Part shown: positions 1 through 8,332 of the stretch, piece by piece
How positions within the stretch are numbered: the stretch's first letter is position 1
Layout of the letters: every line of letters begins with the position of its first letter
Source: Pirellulales bacterium
GTDB lineage: Bacteria; Planctomycetota; Planctomycetia; Pirellulales; JAICIG01
Direction: 5' to 3'
DNA: 14,410 bases
Assembly: GCA_025924495.1 (NCBI GenBank)
Contig: JAICIG010000187.1
Coordinates: 1-14,410 of the forward strand
Notes under the pieces: generated by a model
Told to the model about the DNA's origin: nothing
Database searches by the model: none
The model's input: the letters and a program-made list of their open reading frames with translations, nothing else
Position numbers and translations under genes: made by a program

Positions 1-13
1 ATCGCAATTCGGC

Positions 14-35
14 GGAACGCCACGGAGGGCGTTCC
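14..35. repeat. Short palindrome downstream of the membrane-protein gene
   Basis: The 8-base arms at 14-21 (GGAACGCC) and 28-35 (GGCGTTCC) are perfect inverted complements around a 6-base loop. The palindrome lies about 25 bases past the stop codon of the minus-strand gene that ends at 61. It could act as a transcript-end hairpin for that gene, but no T-tract follows it. Its sequence resembles the short dispersed palindromes common between planctomycete genes; that likeness is from memory and is not proven by this window, which has only one copy. Confidence 0.45.
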
Positions 36-60
36 CGACAGATGATGAAGCAACATTCGC

Positions 61-1083
61 CTACATGCGATAGCCGGAGTAGAACACCAGCGAGGAGAAG
101 CACGAAAACAGGCCTAAGACGATTGCCGCGGCCAAGGTCGACTTCCAGCCGCGGACGGCGCACCAGGCCATCAGACCGAACTCGCAGAGCGTGAAGGCGG
201 CGGCGATCCAACAGTTGATGGAGTCGTTGACGTGGCGGAGCAGGTGGGCCGCAATGAAGCTGTTGGGGATGAATAAGAATGCAGCCCACATGCCGCTGGT
301 TCGCCCCAGCGGCCAGGCGACCTCGACGGTCCAGGCGAGCGGAACGTAGACGATCAACAACAACATCAGCATCCGCTCGATAGCGGGTTCTCCCCAGCGA
401 AACCAAAGCACGCTGGCCACGGCCATGATCGCGGCGGCCAACCCGCCCGGCAGCGCCACGTCGGGCGTCGAGCGCGCGACTAAGCGGGCCAAGCTGAGGA
501 TGATGGCCCCGGCGAACGTGGCGAGCATCAAACGACGCAGGCTGATTTGCCGTCGCCGGTTGATTGACGGAAGTCCTGGCGCCTCGGGCGCTGCGGAAGA
601 TTCCGGCAATCGCAATGATCGCCTGATTTCGCCGACCAGTCGATCGACGCGCTGTTGCGATTCGGCGCCAAATGACCAACCGAACGACGCCTCGATCAAG
701 CCGTTTTCGGCTTGGATCCGCAAGACGTTGCGGCGGGCGAACGGCAGCTTGGGGCGCTGGATGCGCTCGACCATCACGATCCTGTCGTAATGAAATTGCC
801 GGGAGTGCAGGCTAAGAAACCTACGATGCCGCCAGCGCACGACGCGCGATCGAAAACCAAACTCCAGGCTGCTCCAGGGACCCAAGATTGAAGTCACGCA
901 CAAAATCACGGCTGCGCGCATCAGGCCGGTCTTGATTGCGGCCGCATCCGTGTATTTACTTTGCCATTCAAAAACGACCGGAACGAGCATCGCGGCCGCG
1001 AGACTCGCTCCGCCGGTCCAGGGGAGAACAGAGAACCGCCGGACGCACAATTTGTCCGAATTTCCAGTCGCCCACCAGGACAT
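61..1083 (-). CDS. Multi-pass membrane protein of unknown function
   Basis: I do not recognise this 340-residue protein. Two hydrophobic segments near the N-terminus (about residues 22-40 and 48-70) are followed by a soluble, arginine-rich stretch (about 72-158, with many RR/RWRHRR clusters). After a Pro/Ala/Ser linker come about six more hydrophobic segments (roughly 185-203, 210-228, 238-256, 265-282, 291-309 and 316-336). The positive charge of the 72-158 region suggests it is cytoplasmic. The frame is open further upstream to a TTG at 1125, but I chose the ATG at 1083 because GAAGG lies six bases before it, while the TTG has no Shine-Dalgarno sequence. It is downstream of pckA on the same strand with a gap of about 120 bp, so co-transcription is possible but not shown. 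A role in transport or sensing would be a guess. Confidence 0.7.
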   Translation of the reverse strand: MSWWATGNSDKLCVRRFSVLPWTGGASLAAAMLVPVVFEWQSKYTDAAAIKTGLMRAAVILCVTSILGPWSSLEFGFRSRVVRWRHRRFLSLHSRQFHYDRIVMVERIQRPKLPFARRNVLRIQAENGLIEASFGWSFGAESQQRVDRLVGEIRRSLRLPESSAAPEAPGLPSINRRRQISLRRLMLATFAGAIILSLARLVARSTPDVALPGGLAAAIMAVASVLWFRWGEPAIERMLMLLLIVYVPLAWTVEVAWPLGRTSGMWAAFLFIPNSFIAAHLLRHVNDSINCWIAAAFTLCEFGLMAWCAVRGWKSTLAAAIVLGLFSCFSSLVFYSGYRM

Positions 1084-1179
1084 TGGTTCGCCTTCAGAAG
1101 ACAAGGTTGCATCGTTCGCAGACAAGGCGGAAAAAAATCTGCGATGTAACGTTTTTTTCGCGCGTCGAAAACACGGTGG

Positions 1180-1200
1180 CTGGCGTTTCCGGCTCGCCAG
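1180..1200 (-). terminator. Possible hairpin after pckA
   Basis: A six-base stem (CTGGCG at 1180-1185 and CGCCAG at 1195-1200, nine-base loop) starts just after the pckA stop codon. On the minus strand it is followed by a short T-rich stretch (GTGTTTT) rather than a clean U-tract. It may be a weak terminator or attenuator between pckA and the membrane-protein gene; it could also be chance. Confidence 0.22.
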
Positions 1201-1205
1201 GCTAG

Positions 1206-2822
<1,617 letters not shown>

Positions 2823-2883
2823 GAGCGGCTACTCCCATTCACGTCGGTTGATGCGCCGAGGCCCGCCTTGCTCCTGTGGCGGA

Positions 2884-2889
2884 ATTATA
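2884..2889 (-). promoter_or_regulatory. Candidate -10 box of the pckA promoter
   Basis: Read on the minus strand, 2889-2884 is exactly TATAAT, about 60 bases before the pckA start codon. I see no good -35 element at the expected distance, so the assignment rests on the perfect -10 box and its position in the 226-bp gap between the divergent pckA and PadR genes. Confidence 0.35.
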
Positions 2890-2989
2890 GAGGGCGGGGC
2901 CGAATTGAGACAGGGAAGGGAAACACGGAGAAAGGCGCTGGATAACGCGTGGATGACCAGGATTTTGCTTGCATGCCTTGGCCTATTTG

Positions 2990-3012
2990 CTATGTGTGAC
3001 ATAGTATGTGAC
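2990..3012 (+). promoter_or_regulatory. Candidate PadR operator and promoter region
   Basis: A perfect dyad CTATGT-GTG-ACATAG occupies 2990-3004 and is followed at once by TATGTGAC (3005-3012), which repeats part of the left arm. PadR-family repressors typically bind ATGT/ACAT-containing inverted repeats near their own promoters. A weak promoter (TTGCTT at 2965-2970, 17 bases, TGCTAT at 2988-2993) overlaps the dyad, so binding there would block transcription of the PadR operon. The placement 45-59 bases before the PadR start fits autorepression. This is inference from sequence only. Confidence 0.4.
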
Positions 3013-3048
3013 GCACGGTTATGGCAGGGGCGTAAAAGGAGCGGGTAA

Positions 3049-3414
3049 ATGCGCGTCGAACGCGAGCTGATGCGCGGCGCTGGACCGGCGGCGGTCCTGA
3101 AGCTGCTGGAAAGCGGAGCGAAATATGGCTACGAGTTGATTGAAGCGCTCGATGAACGATCGGCGGGCGTGCTGGCCATGGGCCAATCGACGCTCTACCC
3201 CCTGCTCTACAATCTCGAAGCGCAAGGCTTGATTCGCGCCGAATGGCGGGAAAGCGATTCGGGCCGGCAGCGCAAGTATTACGCACTCACTGCCAAAGGC
3301 AAACGCCGACTGGCCGACGATACGCGGCAATGGCAGGCGCTGGCCCAGGCAATGGCCGGGTTGGGCATTTTGACGCCACCATCGCCGATCTCGCTGAAAG
3401 GAGCGCCCGCATGA
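3049..3414 (+). CDS. PadR-family transcriptional regulator
   Basis: A 121-residue winged-helix DNA-binding protein. The PadR signature is clear: KYGYELIEAL (about residues 25-34), the recognition region GQSTLYPLLYNLEAQGLI (about 45-62), and the wing with GRQRKYYALTAKGKRRL (about 72-88). The C-terminal tail is short, as in the small (subfamily 2) PadR proteins that dimerise through one C-terminal helix. The ATG at 3049 has AGGAG seven bases upstream. Its stop overlaps the next start (ATGA at 3411-3414), so the two proteins are probably made together by translational coupling. In this family the repressor is often paired with a membrane protein carrying HAAS-type helices that is thought to control it; the next gene fits that role. 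Autoregulation through the upstream dyad is likely but not shown. Confidence 0.93.
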   Translation: MRVERELMRGAGPAAVLKLLESGAKYGYELIEALDERSAGVLAMGQSTLYPLLYNLEAQGLIRAEWRESDSGRQRKYYALTAKGKRRLADDTRQWQALAQAMAGLGILTPPSPISLKGAPA

Positions 3415-5795
3415 GCTTCCTTTCGCGCTGGTTACGTCCGACAGCCAGCATTTCGCGCGAACCGTTGCCCGCCGATCCGGCAGCGCCGCCTTGGCCGGCA
3501 CAGGGCTTGTGGGCTCGCGCCGCCTACATGCGACTGAGCGACTGGTTCAAGCAAATGTCTGACTGGACGCTCGACGTTCGCAAGATTATCTATGATGCCC
3601 GGCTGCCCGAACCGCTGCCGGGCCTGATCTATTTGGGCGTACGTCGTTCGCGCCGCAGTCGTCGACAGCGGGTCGTCTTGGCGCGCGAGTTGATTGCGGC
3701 ATGCTCGGCGTCGCTGGCCGCGGGCCAGTCGCCGCGGCAGGTCGCCGATGACTTTCGCGCACGTGAAGCGCGCGGCGACTTTTTGCCGCGGTCGAAACGG
3801 CCGGCGCACTTCGCGCGTGAATTGCCGGCTCCGGCGGTACGATGGATCGATCGAGTGTTGGCCGCCGCTCGCTTGCAACCCGCTCTGGCAAACCAGGCGG
3901 CCGCCGAGTTGGCTGAACATTTTGCCGCGCGCTTAGCATCAGGCGGATCGATTGAGACGCTGATCGAGCAATTTGGCGAACCAGCGCAAGCCGCGCAGTT
4001 GTTGCGGCAGACGCGCCTGGCAATGGCCGTAATGCTGCCGGCGCGGCTGCGCGAGTTGCTGAATCAAGTGCTGCGCCGAGCACGACTCTGGCCCGCCGAG
4101 CGGCAGGATGTAGCGCGCGAGCTGACCGATCATTTCAGCGACGGCCTGGCAGCCGGTCGTACGGCGGAGAAGCTCGCGGCCGACTTCGGCAGCCCCCGGC
4201 AAGCGGCTCGGCTGATTCGCCGGGCCAAGTTGCGCAATCGCCCGCTGGTTTGGCGCATGTTGCATCATTCGACGCAGGGCTTTGCAGCGCTGTTGGGCCT
4301 GCTGCTATTGGCGTATTGTTTTTTGTGCGTGCGGTATGTGACCGGCCGTCCGACAATTTCCCATAACTACGTCGCCGCTTTCAATCGCGAGCAGTTGGTC
4401 ATTCCGCCTGACGATCGTGCATGGCCCTTGTATCGCCAGGCGCTCTTGCAGTTGCCGCAGTCGCAACGGCCCGATGCACGCGGCTTCGAAGAACAGGGCT
4501 CCGAAGCAGAGGAATATTGGCCCGGGGTCGTCGCCTATCTGGACGAGCATCACAAGACGCTGACCCTGATTCGTCGCGCGGCGAGCAAGCCGCAGTTCGG
4601 CTTCGTGTTTGGCGATCCGGCGAATCGGAAGTTTCTGCAAGAGTTCGGTGGCGGGGCCGATCGGCACGGCGAATCGCCGGAGCGCTACGACCCCGTGCTG
4701 ATCGAATGTCTCCTCCCGCAACATCAGGAGGTTCGTTTCCTCGCGCAGCTGCTTGCGGCAGATGCCCGAAGCGCGCTTCAAATGGGCGATCCGGCGCGAT
4801 TCGTTGAAGATGTATCGGCGCTTGTCGGAATGGCGGAGCAAAACAGGAATTCCACCCCGTTCCTAGTCGTCAAACTCGTTTCGTCAGCGATTTATCAATT
4901 GGCCGTCCGCGCCACAGCAGCCGCGTTGGCCGAGCAACCAGAGCTGTTCGCCGGCGAGCAGTTGAAGCAGCTAGCGCATGCGCTGGCTGGCTACGCGGGC
5001 GGAGGAAGTTTGCAGTTACATGTTAGCGAAGGCGATCGGCAGTCATTCTACGACTATTTGCAACGCACTTTCACCGATGACGGGCATGGCGACGGCCGAC
5101 TGACTCCCGAGGGGTTCAAACGGCTGAATCGGGATTTCAATCAGGCGTTTACGCCGGACCGTTTGACGCTCGTGTGGAGAACTTGGGGCATTGAACTGGG
5201 TTTAGGCGGCCCGTTGGCGTCGGCAGAAATCGCGAGCCGCAAAGAATTGACGGCATTGGCCGAACAACTGTGGGACGAAGCCCAGGCCGACTACGCTTGT
5301 CCTCTATGGGAATGGCAAGAGTCTTCCGCGGACAAGAAATTGGATGAGCTACGGGCCTCGCCCTTGAATCGTATCCGATATTGGCCCGTGCTCGATTTCC
5401 TGGGAGCCGAGACTTGGATGGCGCCTCTCGTAGGCGAATTGGATACGCAGCGGCGCGACGCCGTGTTCGGGGTAATCGCCTTGGAACTTTACCATCGCCG
5501 CCACAGCGCCTGGCCGGCGACGCTCGATGAATTGACGCCTGACTTGCTGCCCGACGCGCCGCTCGACCGCTTCACAGGTCAACCGCTGCGATATCGGTTG
5601 GTTGACGGGCGGCCGCTGCTCTATTCTTGTGGAACTGACGGAGATGACGACGGCGGCCGAGCGCCGAAGGAAGGCAGCAGCGCTGTCAGCTCTTGGGAAC
5701 CGCGAGCGAAACTCGACGCCGACACCATCGCCATTGAATGGGCGACCTCGACCGACGGCGATTGGATCCTGTGGCCGCCTGTGAAGACCTTATGA
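3411..5795 (+). CDS. Large single-span membrane protein with HAAS/DUF1700-like repeats, partner of PadR
   Basis: A 794-residue protein. The ATG at 3411 overlaps the PadR stop and has AAAGGAG upstream; the open frame back to 3243 only overlaps PadR and is not used. The N-terminal cytoplasmic part holds three related helical units, each resembling 'ELxxHFxxxLAxGxxxxxLxxxFGxPxxAAxLL': a degenerate one at about 88-115 and two clear ones at about 164-200 (AELAEHFAARLASG) and 234-270 (RELTDHFSDGLAAG). These look like HAAS/DUF1700 domains, which often accompany PadR repressors. One membrane span lies at about 293-311 (LLGLLLLAYCFLCV). The remaining 480 or so residues should be outside the cytoplasm. 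Their end (about 682-740: ALELYHRRHSAWPATLDELTPDLLPDAPLDRFTGQPLRYR, then LLYSCGTDGDDDGG) resembles the tail of type II secretion pseudopilins such as GspG. The middle part is not recognised. Its likely role is sensing and control of PadR activity; this is inferred. Confidence 0.85.
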   Translation: MSFLSRWLRPTASISREPLPADPAAPPWPAQGLWARAAYMRLSDWFKQMSDWTLDVRKIIYDARLPEPLPGLIYLGVRRSRRSRRQRVVLARELIAACSASLAAGQSPRQVADDFRAREARGDFLPRSKRPAHFARELPAPAVRWIDRVLAAARLQPALANQAAAELAEHFAARLASGGSIETLIEQFGEPAQAAQLLRQTRLAMAVMLPARLRELLNQVLRRARLWPAERQDVARELTDHFSDGLAAGRTAEKLAADFGSPRQAARLIRRAKLRNRPLVWRMLHHSTQGFAALLGLLLLAYCFLCVRYVTGRPTISHNYVAAFNREQLVIPPDDRAWPLYRQALLQLPQSQRPDARGFEEQGSEAEEYWPGVVAYLDEHHKTLTLIRRAASKPQFGFVFGDPANRKFLQEFGGGADRHGESPERYDPVLIECLLPQHQEVRFLAQLLAADARSALQMGDPARFVEDVSALVGMAEQNRNSTPFLVVKLVSSAIYQLAVRATAAALAEQPELFAGEQLKQLAHALAGYAGGGSLQLHVSEGDRQSFYDYLQRTFTDDGHGDGRLTPEGFKRLNRDFNQAFTPDRLTLVWRTWGIELGLGGPLASAEIASRKELTALAEQLWDEAQADYACPLWEWQESSADKKLDELRASPLNRIRYWPVLDFLGAETWMAPLVGELDTQRRDAVFGVIALELYHRRHSAWPATLDELTPDLLPDAPLDRFTGQPLRYRLVDGRPLLYSCGTDGDDDGGRAPKEGSSAVSSWEPRAKLDADTIAIEWATSTDGDWILWPPVKTL

Positions 5796-5833
5796 ACCGG
5801 CGCGCGTTGCGATGTGGTCATGCAAGCGAGCGG

Positions 5834-6388
5834 CTAGATAAAGAGTTGTTCAACGTGCAAACGAAAACCGCCCAGCCAGGCGGGAAACTCCAATTCATCG
5901 CTGGCCGTGAAAGTGCGGCCCGGTTGATGTGCGTCGTAGACCACGATGGTTTTGTTCTCGGGATCGACGACGCAAACCATCTCGACGCCCGCCTTGAGGT
6001 ACTCGCCAGCCTTTGCCACCAAGTCGGGCCAGCGGTCGCCGGGCGAACGGACTTCGAACACGAGCTCCGGCGGCGCGGAAGGATAGCCGACGGGCTCGCT
6101 GCCTTTGGGAATGCGAGCGTAGCTGTAGAAGGATACATCGGGGCCGCGAACAGTGTCGGGACCCCGTTCGGTGATCACGCCCGAATCGTTATTGAGCACT
6201 TCCCCCAAGCCGTGCTCGTCGACAAACACCCTTAATAGGGCGCCAAGCTTGTTGCAAATCTTGCCATGACGATAGCCCGGCATGTTCATCATGACTACTT
6301 TTCCCCGCACGAGCTCGGACGGGTGATCGTTGTCAGGCAGCAAGAAATACGCTTCTGCGGTGAGCAGAGCTTCGATGGTCGCCATCAT
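5834..6388 (-). CDS. Uma2-family (DUF820) putative restriction-like endonuclease
   Basis: A 184-residue protein with the Uma2 layout of the PD-(D/E)XK nuclease fold: an acidic residue at E25 in [12 protein letters not shown], then H41, RGPDVSFYS with D84, [12 protein letters not shown] with E112, and [18 protein letters not shown] (126-142). The canonical signature is 'EVLSPSD'; here it reads EVRSPGD, so the main acidic residues remain. Uma2 proteins are greatly expanded in cyanobacteria and planctomycetes, and their biological role is not known; nuclease activity is mostly predicted from the fold. Two consecutive ATG codons start the gene (6388 and 6385), and there is only a weak GAG upstream. 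It converges on the PadR-linked membrane-protein gene, 38 bp away. No toxin-antitoxin partner or methylase is adjacent. Confidence 0.9.
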   Translation of the reverse strand: MMATIEALLTAEAYFLLPDNDHPSELVRGKVVMMNMPGYRHGKICNKLGALLRVFVDEHGLGEVLNNDSGVITERGPDTVRGPDVSFYSYARIPKGSEPVGYPSAPPELVFEVRSPGDRWPDLVAKAGEYLKAGVEMVCVVDPENKTIVVYDAHQPGRTFTASDELEFPAWLGGFRLHVEQLFI

Positions 6389-6432
6389 CGATCTCGTCTT
6401 ACGAAACTGCCCACGGAAAAGAATGTTAGATC

Positions 6433-6438
6433 ATTATA
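6433..6438 (-). promoter_or_regulatory. Candidate -10 box for the Uma2-like gene
   Basis: On the minus strand 6438-6433 reads TATAAT, about 45 bases before the start codon of the Uma2-like gene. The -35 region at the expected distance (CCCATC) is poor, so confidence is limited. It lies in an AT-rich patch that stands out from the GC-rich surroundings. Confidence 0.38.
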
Positions 6439-6602
6439 CTCTAAGCCCGCGTGGGGATGGGCGCCGCTGTTTTCGAATGCAGTGGAGTCGTGCCGTCAAG
6501 CGACGCCGGTTAGATGTGCGCTCCCGCGTTGCAGATTGCGATTGTCGATTTGCGGCGATAGATTGGCGCCGGCGATTTACCGAAGATGGCGGCGGCTTCA
6601 AG

Positions 6603-6620
6603 CGGAGGCTGACGCCTCCG
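6603..6620. repeat. Short palindrome upstream of the oxidoreductase gene
   Basis: Seven-base arms CGGAGGC (6603-6609) and GCCTCCG (6614-6620) flank a four-base TGAC loop. It sits 50 bases before the plus-strand oxidoreductase start, within a 282-bp gap (6389-6670) that otherwise holds only promoter-like sequence and no convincing gene. It resembles the dispersed 'GGAGGCTGACGCCTCC' type of palindrome I associate with planctomycete intergenic DNA; only one copy is seen here. Confidence 0.4.
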
Positions 6621-6637
6621 GCTCGCCTGCTGTGACT

Positions 6638-6666
6638 TTGCACCGGCCATCCTTGATTTATGTACT
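6638..6666 (+). promoter_or_regulatory. Weak promoter candidate that would give a leaderless transcript
   Basis: TTGCAC (6638-6643), a 17-base spacer and TGTACT (6661-6666) match a sigma70-type promoter only partly (3/6 and 4/6). A start site at the usual distance would fall on the ATG at 6671, which has no Shine-Dalgarno sequence. The arrangement is consistent with leaderless translation, but the boxes are weak. Confidence 0.22.
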
Positions 6667-6670
6667 CTCT

Positions 6671-7780
6671 ATGCTCGATCTCGAATATCTGCCGAAGATG
6701 CCGAAGCAGAAAGAAGTCGGCATCGGCTGCATTGGGGCGGGGTTCATTATGGCGGATTGCCACCTGGTGGCGTATCGCCAGGCGGGATTTCGTCCGGTGG
6801 CGATTACGTCGCGAACGCGCGATCGGACGCGGGCGGTGGCCCAGCGGCATGCGATTGGCAAGGTTTATGAGACGTATCAAGAACTGCTCGCCGATCCGGA
6901 AATCGAAGTCATCGACATCGCCGTGCCGCCCGATGTGCAGTTGTCGGTGATTCGCGAGGCGGTTAAGCATAAGAAGCATCTGCGCGGCATTCTCGCGCAA
7001 AAGCCGTTGGGCATGAACTACGATGAGGCAAAGCAGATCGTACAACTGTGCCGTCGGGCGGGAATTACGCTGGCTGTCAACCAGAACATGCGCTACGACC
7101 AATCGGTGCGGGCGCTAAAGTGTTTGCTCGAGCGGGGCGAGTTGGGCGAACCGGTGTTTGCCAGCATCGACATGCGGGCGATACCGCACTGGATGCCGTG
7201 GCAAGAACGGCTTGGCTGGGTCACGTTGCGGATCATGAGCATCCATCACCTTGATACGATCCGCTACTGGTTCGGCGACCCGCAGCGCGTGTTTGCCAGC
7301 GTGCGGCCCGATCCGCGCACGGCGAAACGGTTCAAGCATGCCGATGGCATCTGTCTCTATATTCTCGAATACGCCAACGGCCTGCGGGCCTCTTCATGGG
7401 ACGATGTGTGGACGGGGCCGGCGCTGGAAGGCGCCGAGAGCGACATCGGCATCCGCTGGCGCGTGGAAGGGACCGAAGGGCTGGCGCGCGGCACGATCGG
7501 CTGGCCCGACTATCCGCGCCGTACGCCCAGCACGCTCGACTTCACCACCACGCACCGCCCCGGATATTGGTTCCAGCCGCGCTGGAAAGAAGTCTGGTTT
7601 CCCGACGCCTTCGCCGGACCGATGGCGCAGTTGCTTTGCGCGCTGGAAGAAGATCGGGAGCCCGAGCTCAGCGGCGCCGACAATCTCAAGACTATGGCCC
7701 TGGTAGACGCCTGTTACCGCTCCGTCGCTGAGCATCGAGCCGTGGCGATTTCAGAGATCACGGGCAAGAAGCGAGGGTGA
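6671..7780 (+). CDS. Gfo/Idh/MocA-family NAD(P)-dependent oxidoreductase
   Basis: A 369-residue cytosolic oxidoreductase. The N-terminal Rossmann fold shows [11 protein letters not shown] (17-27) for dinucleotide binding and the sheet/helix pattern through [11 protein letters not shown] (80-90). The family's EKP motif appears as AQKPLG (109-114), keeping the catalytic-type lysine K111. [14 protein letters not shown] (189-202) is the usual HxxD-type active-site segment of the C-terminal domain. Members act on sugars, inositols or related polyols; the substrate here cannot be read from sequence. I chose the ATG at 6671 because residues from [12 protein letters not shown] onward match the family start; the frame stays open back to 6266, but that part overlaps the Uma2 gene and has no family likeness. 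An ATG at 6698 is an alternative. No Shine-Dalgarno precedes either. There is no signal peptide, unlike many planctomycete members that start with a Tat signal. Confidence 0.92.
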   Translation: MLDLEYLPKMPKQKEVGIGCIGAGFIMADCHLVAYRQAGFRPVAITSRTRDRTRAVAQRHAIGKVYETYQELLADPEIEVIDIAVPPDVQLSVIREAVKHKKHLRGILAQKPLGMNYDEAKQIVQLCRRAGITLAVNQNMRYDQSVRALKCLLERGELGEPVFASIDMRAIPHWMPWQERLGWVTLRIMSIHHLDTIRYWFGDPQRVFASVRPDPRTAKRFKHADGICLYILEYANGLRASSWDDVWTGPALEGAESDIGIRWRVEGTEGLARGTIGWPDYPRRTPSTLDFTTTHRPGYWFQPRWKEVWFPDAFAGPMAQLLCALEEDREPELSGADNLKTMALVDACYRSVAEHRAVAISEITGKKRG

Positions 7781-7781
7781 G

Positions 7782-7865
7782 CCTCGGCGTGACGATCGGC
7801 ATTGCTTGTCCATTGATACAACCACAGGAAAGCTTGTTGAATGATCGATTGCAAGCGCGCCGAGG
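7782..7865. other. Possible structured element closed by an 8-bp inverted repeat
   Basis: CCTCGGCG (7782-7789) and CGCCGAGG (7858-7865) are perfect inverted complements that enclose 68 bases and begin one base after the oxidoreductase stop. Inside, GCTTG/CAAGC and CAAC/GTTG could add short helices. No tRNA T-loop or other known RNA motif is seen. It may be a 3' end structure or chance. Confidence 0.2.
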
Positions 7866-8187
7866 ATCCGCGTCTTCGGTTCGGTAAGCGTGCAACATGA
7901 TCCAGTGACTTTTGGCTCGGACATATAATCAGACAGCCAACTGGCGCCTGCATGAGGCCCTTTATTGCGTTCCCTTGTTTGCTGGGCACCGTTGGCGGTG
8001 CAGTAGGTCTGGGAACATGGACGGCGCACGTTGCCTGCTCACAACTGGCTAGTTCCCTGCCAGCACACAGAAAAAGCAGCGGTCAAGCTGGTGTGATAGC
8101 ATATGCAATTTCACAAAGAGCTCCGCACATAGCATTTATGGCAGAATGCTCGATTGGTTGGCGTGCTCGACGCGAAGAAAACAAGCC

Positions 8188-8256
8188 GGGTCCAAGGACC
8201 CTCGTCGACGAGTCGCCAGTCAGACTTCCCATCAGATCATTCATCGTCGAATGATC
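8188..8256. repeat. Cluster of three dyads downstream of epmB
   Basis: Three inverted repeats follow one another: GGGTCC-AA-GGACCC (8188-8201), TCGTCGACGA (8202-8211), and GATCATTC-ATCGTC-GAATGATC (8235-8256). The last has perfect 8-base arms. They lie about 80-145 bases past the epmB stop on the minus strand. No T-tract follows, so a simple terminator is not indicated. Confidence 0.3.
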
Positions 8257-8332
8257 GATGAACCAGGTCCTCGCTGCCGGAAGGTGACGGAGACCTCCAG
8301 GCGTCATCGAATGTGGCGGATGATGACCTTCG

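Larger units (their letters stand above)
7781..8332. other. Gene-poor stretch between the oxidoreductase and epmB
   Basis: About 550 bp lie between the plus-strand oxidoreductase stop and the convergent epmB stop. Base composition is visibly more AT-rich and mixed than in the flanking genes. Open frames of about 90-103 codons occur on both strands (for example 7952-8254 plus and 8083-8394 minus), but they overlap one another, lack ribosome binding sites and show no family likeness. A TATAAT at 7924-7929 has no good -35 box. The stretch holds several inverted repeats listed separately. No tRNA, transposase remnant or recognisable pseudogene was found. Confidence 0.55.

Noticed and set aside
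3243..3410. N-terminal extension of the HAAS-like membrane protein
   Set aside because: The frame is open but overlaps the PadR coding region; the ATG at 3411 with AAAGGAG and the ATGA overlap is the natural start.
5834..6388. A restriction-modification or defence island around the Uma2-like gene
   Set aside because: Neighbours are a PadR-linked membrane protein and a metabolic oxidoreductase; there is no methylase, integrase or other defence gene.
7782..7865. A tRNA gene
   Set aside because: The length and closing stem are suggestive, but neither strand has the GTTCRA T-loop or the conserved D-loop bases.
7952..8254. A 100-codon plus-strand frame whose start looks faintly like a signal peptide
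   Set aside because: No Shine-Dalgarno, no family likeness, and it overlaps equally long frames on the other strand; mixed composition suggests non-coding DNA.
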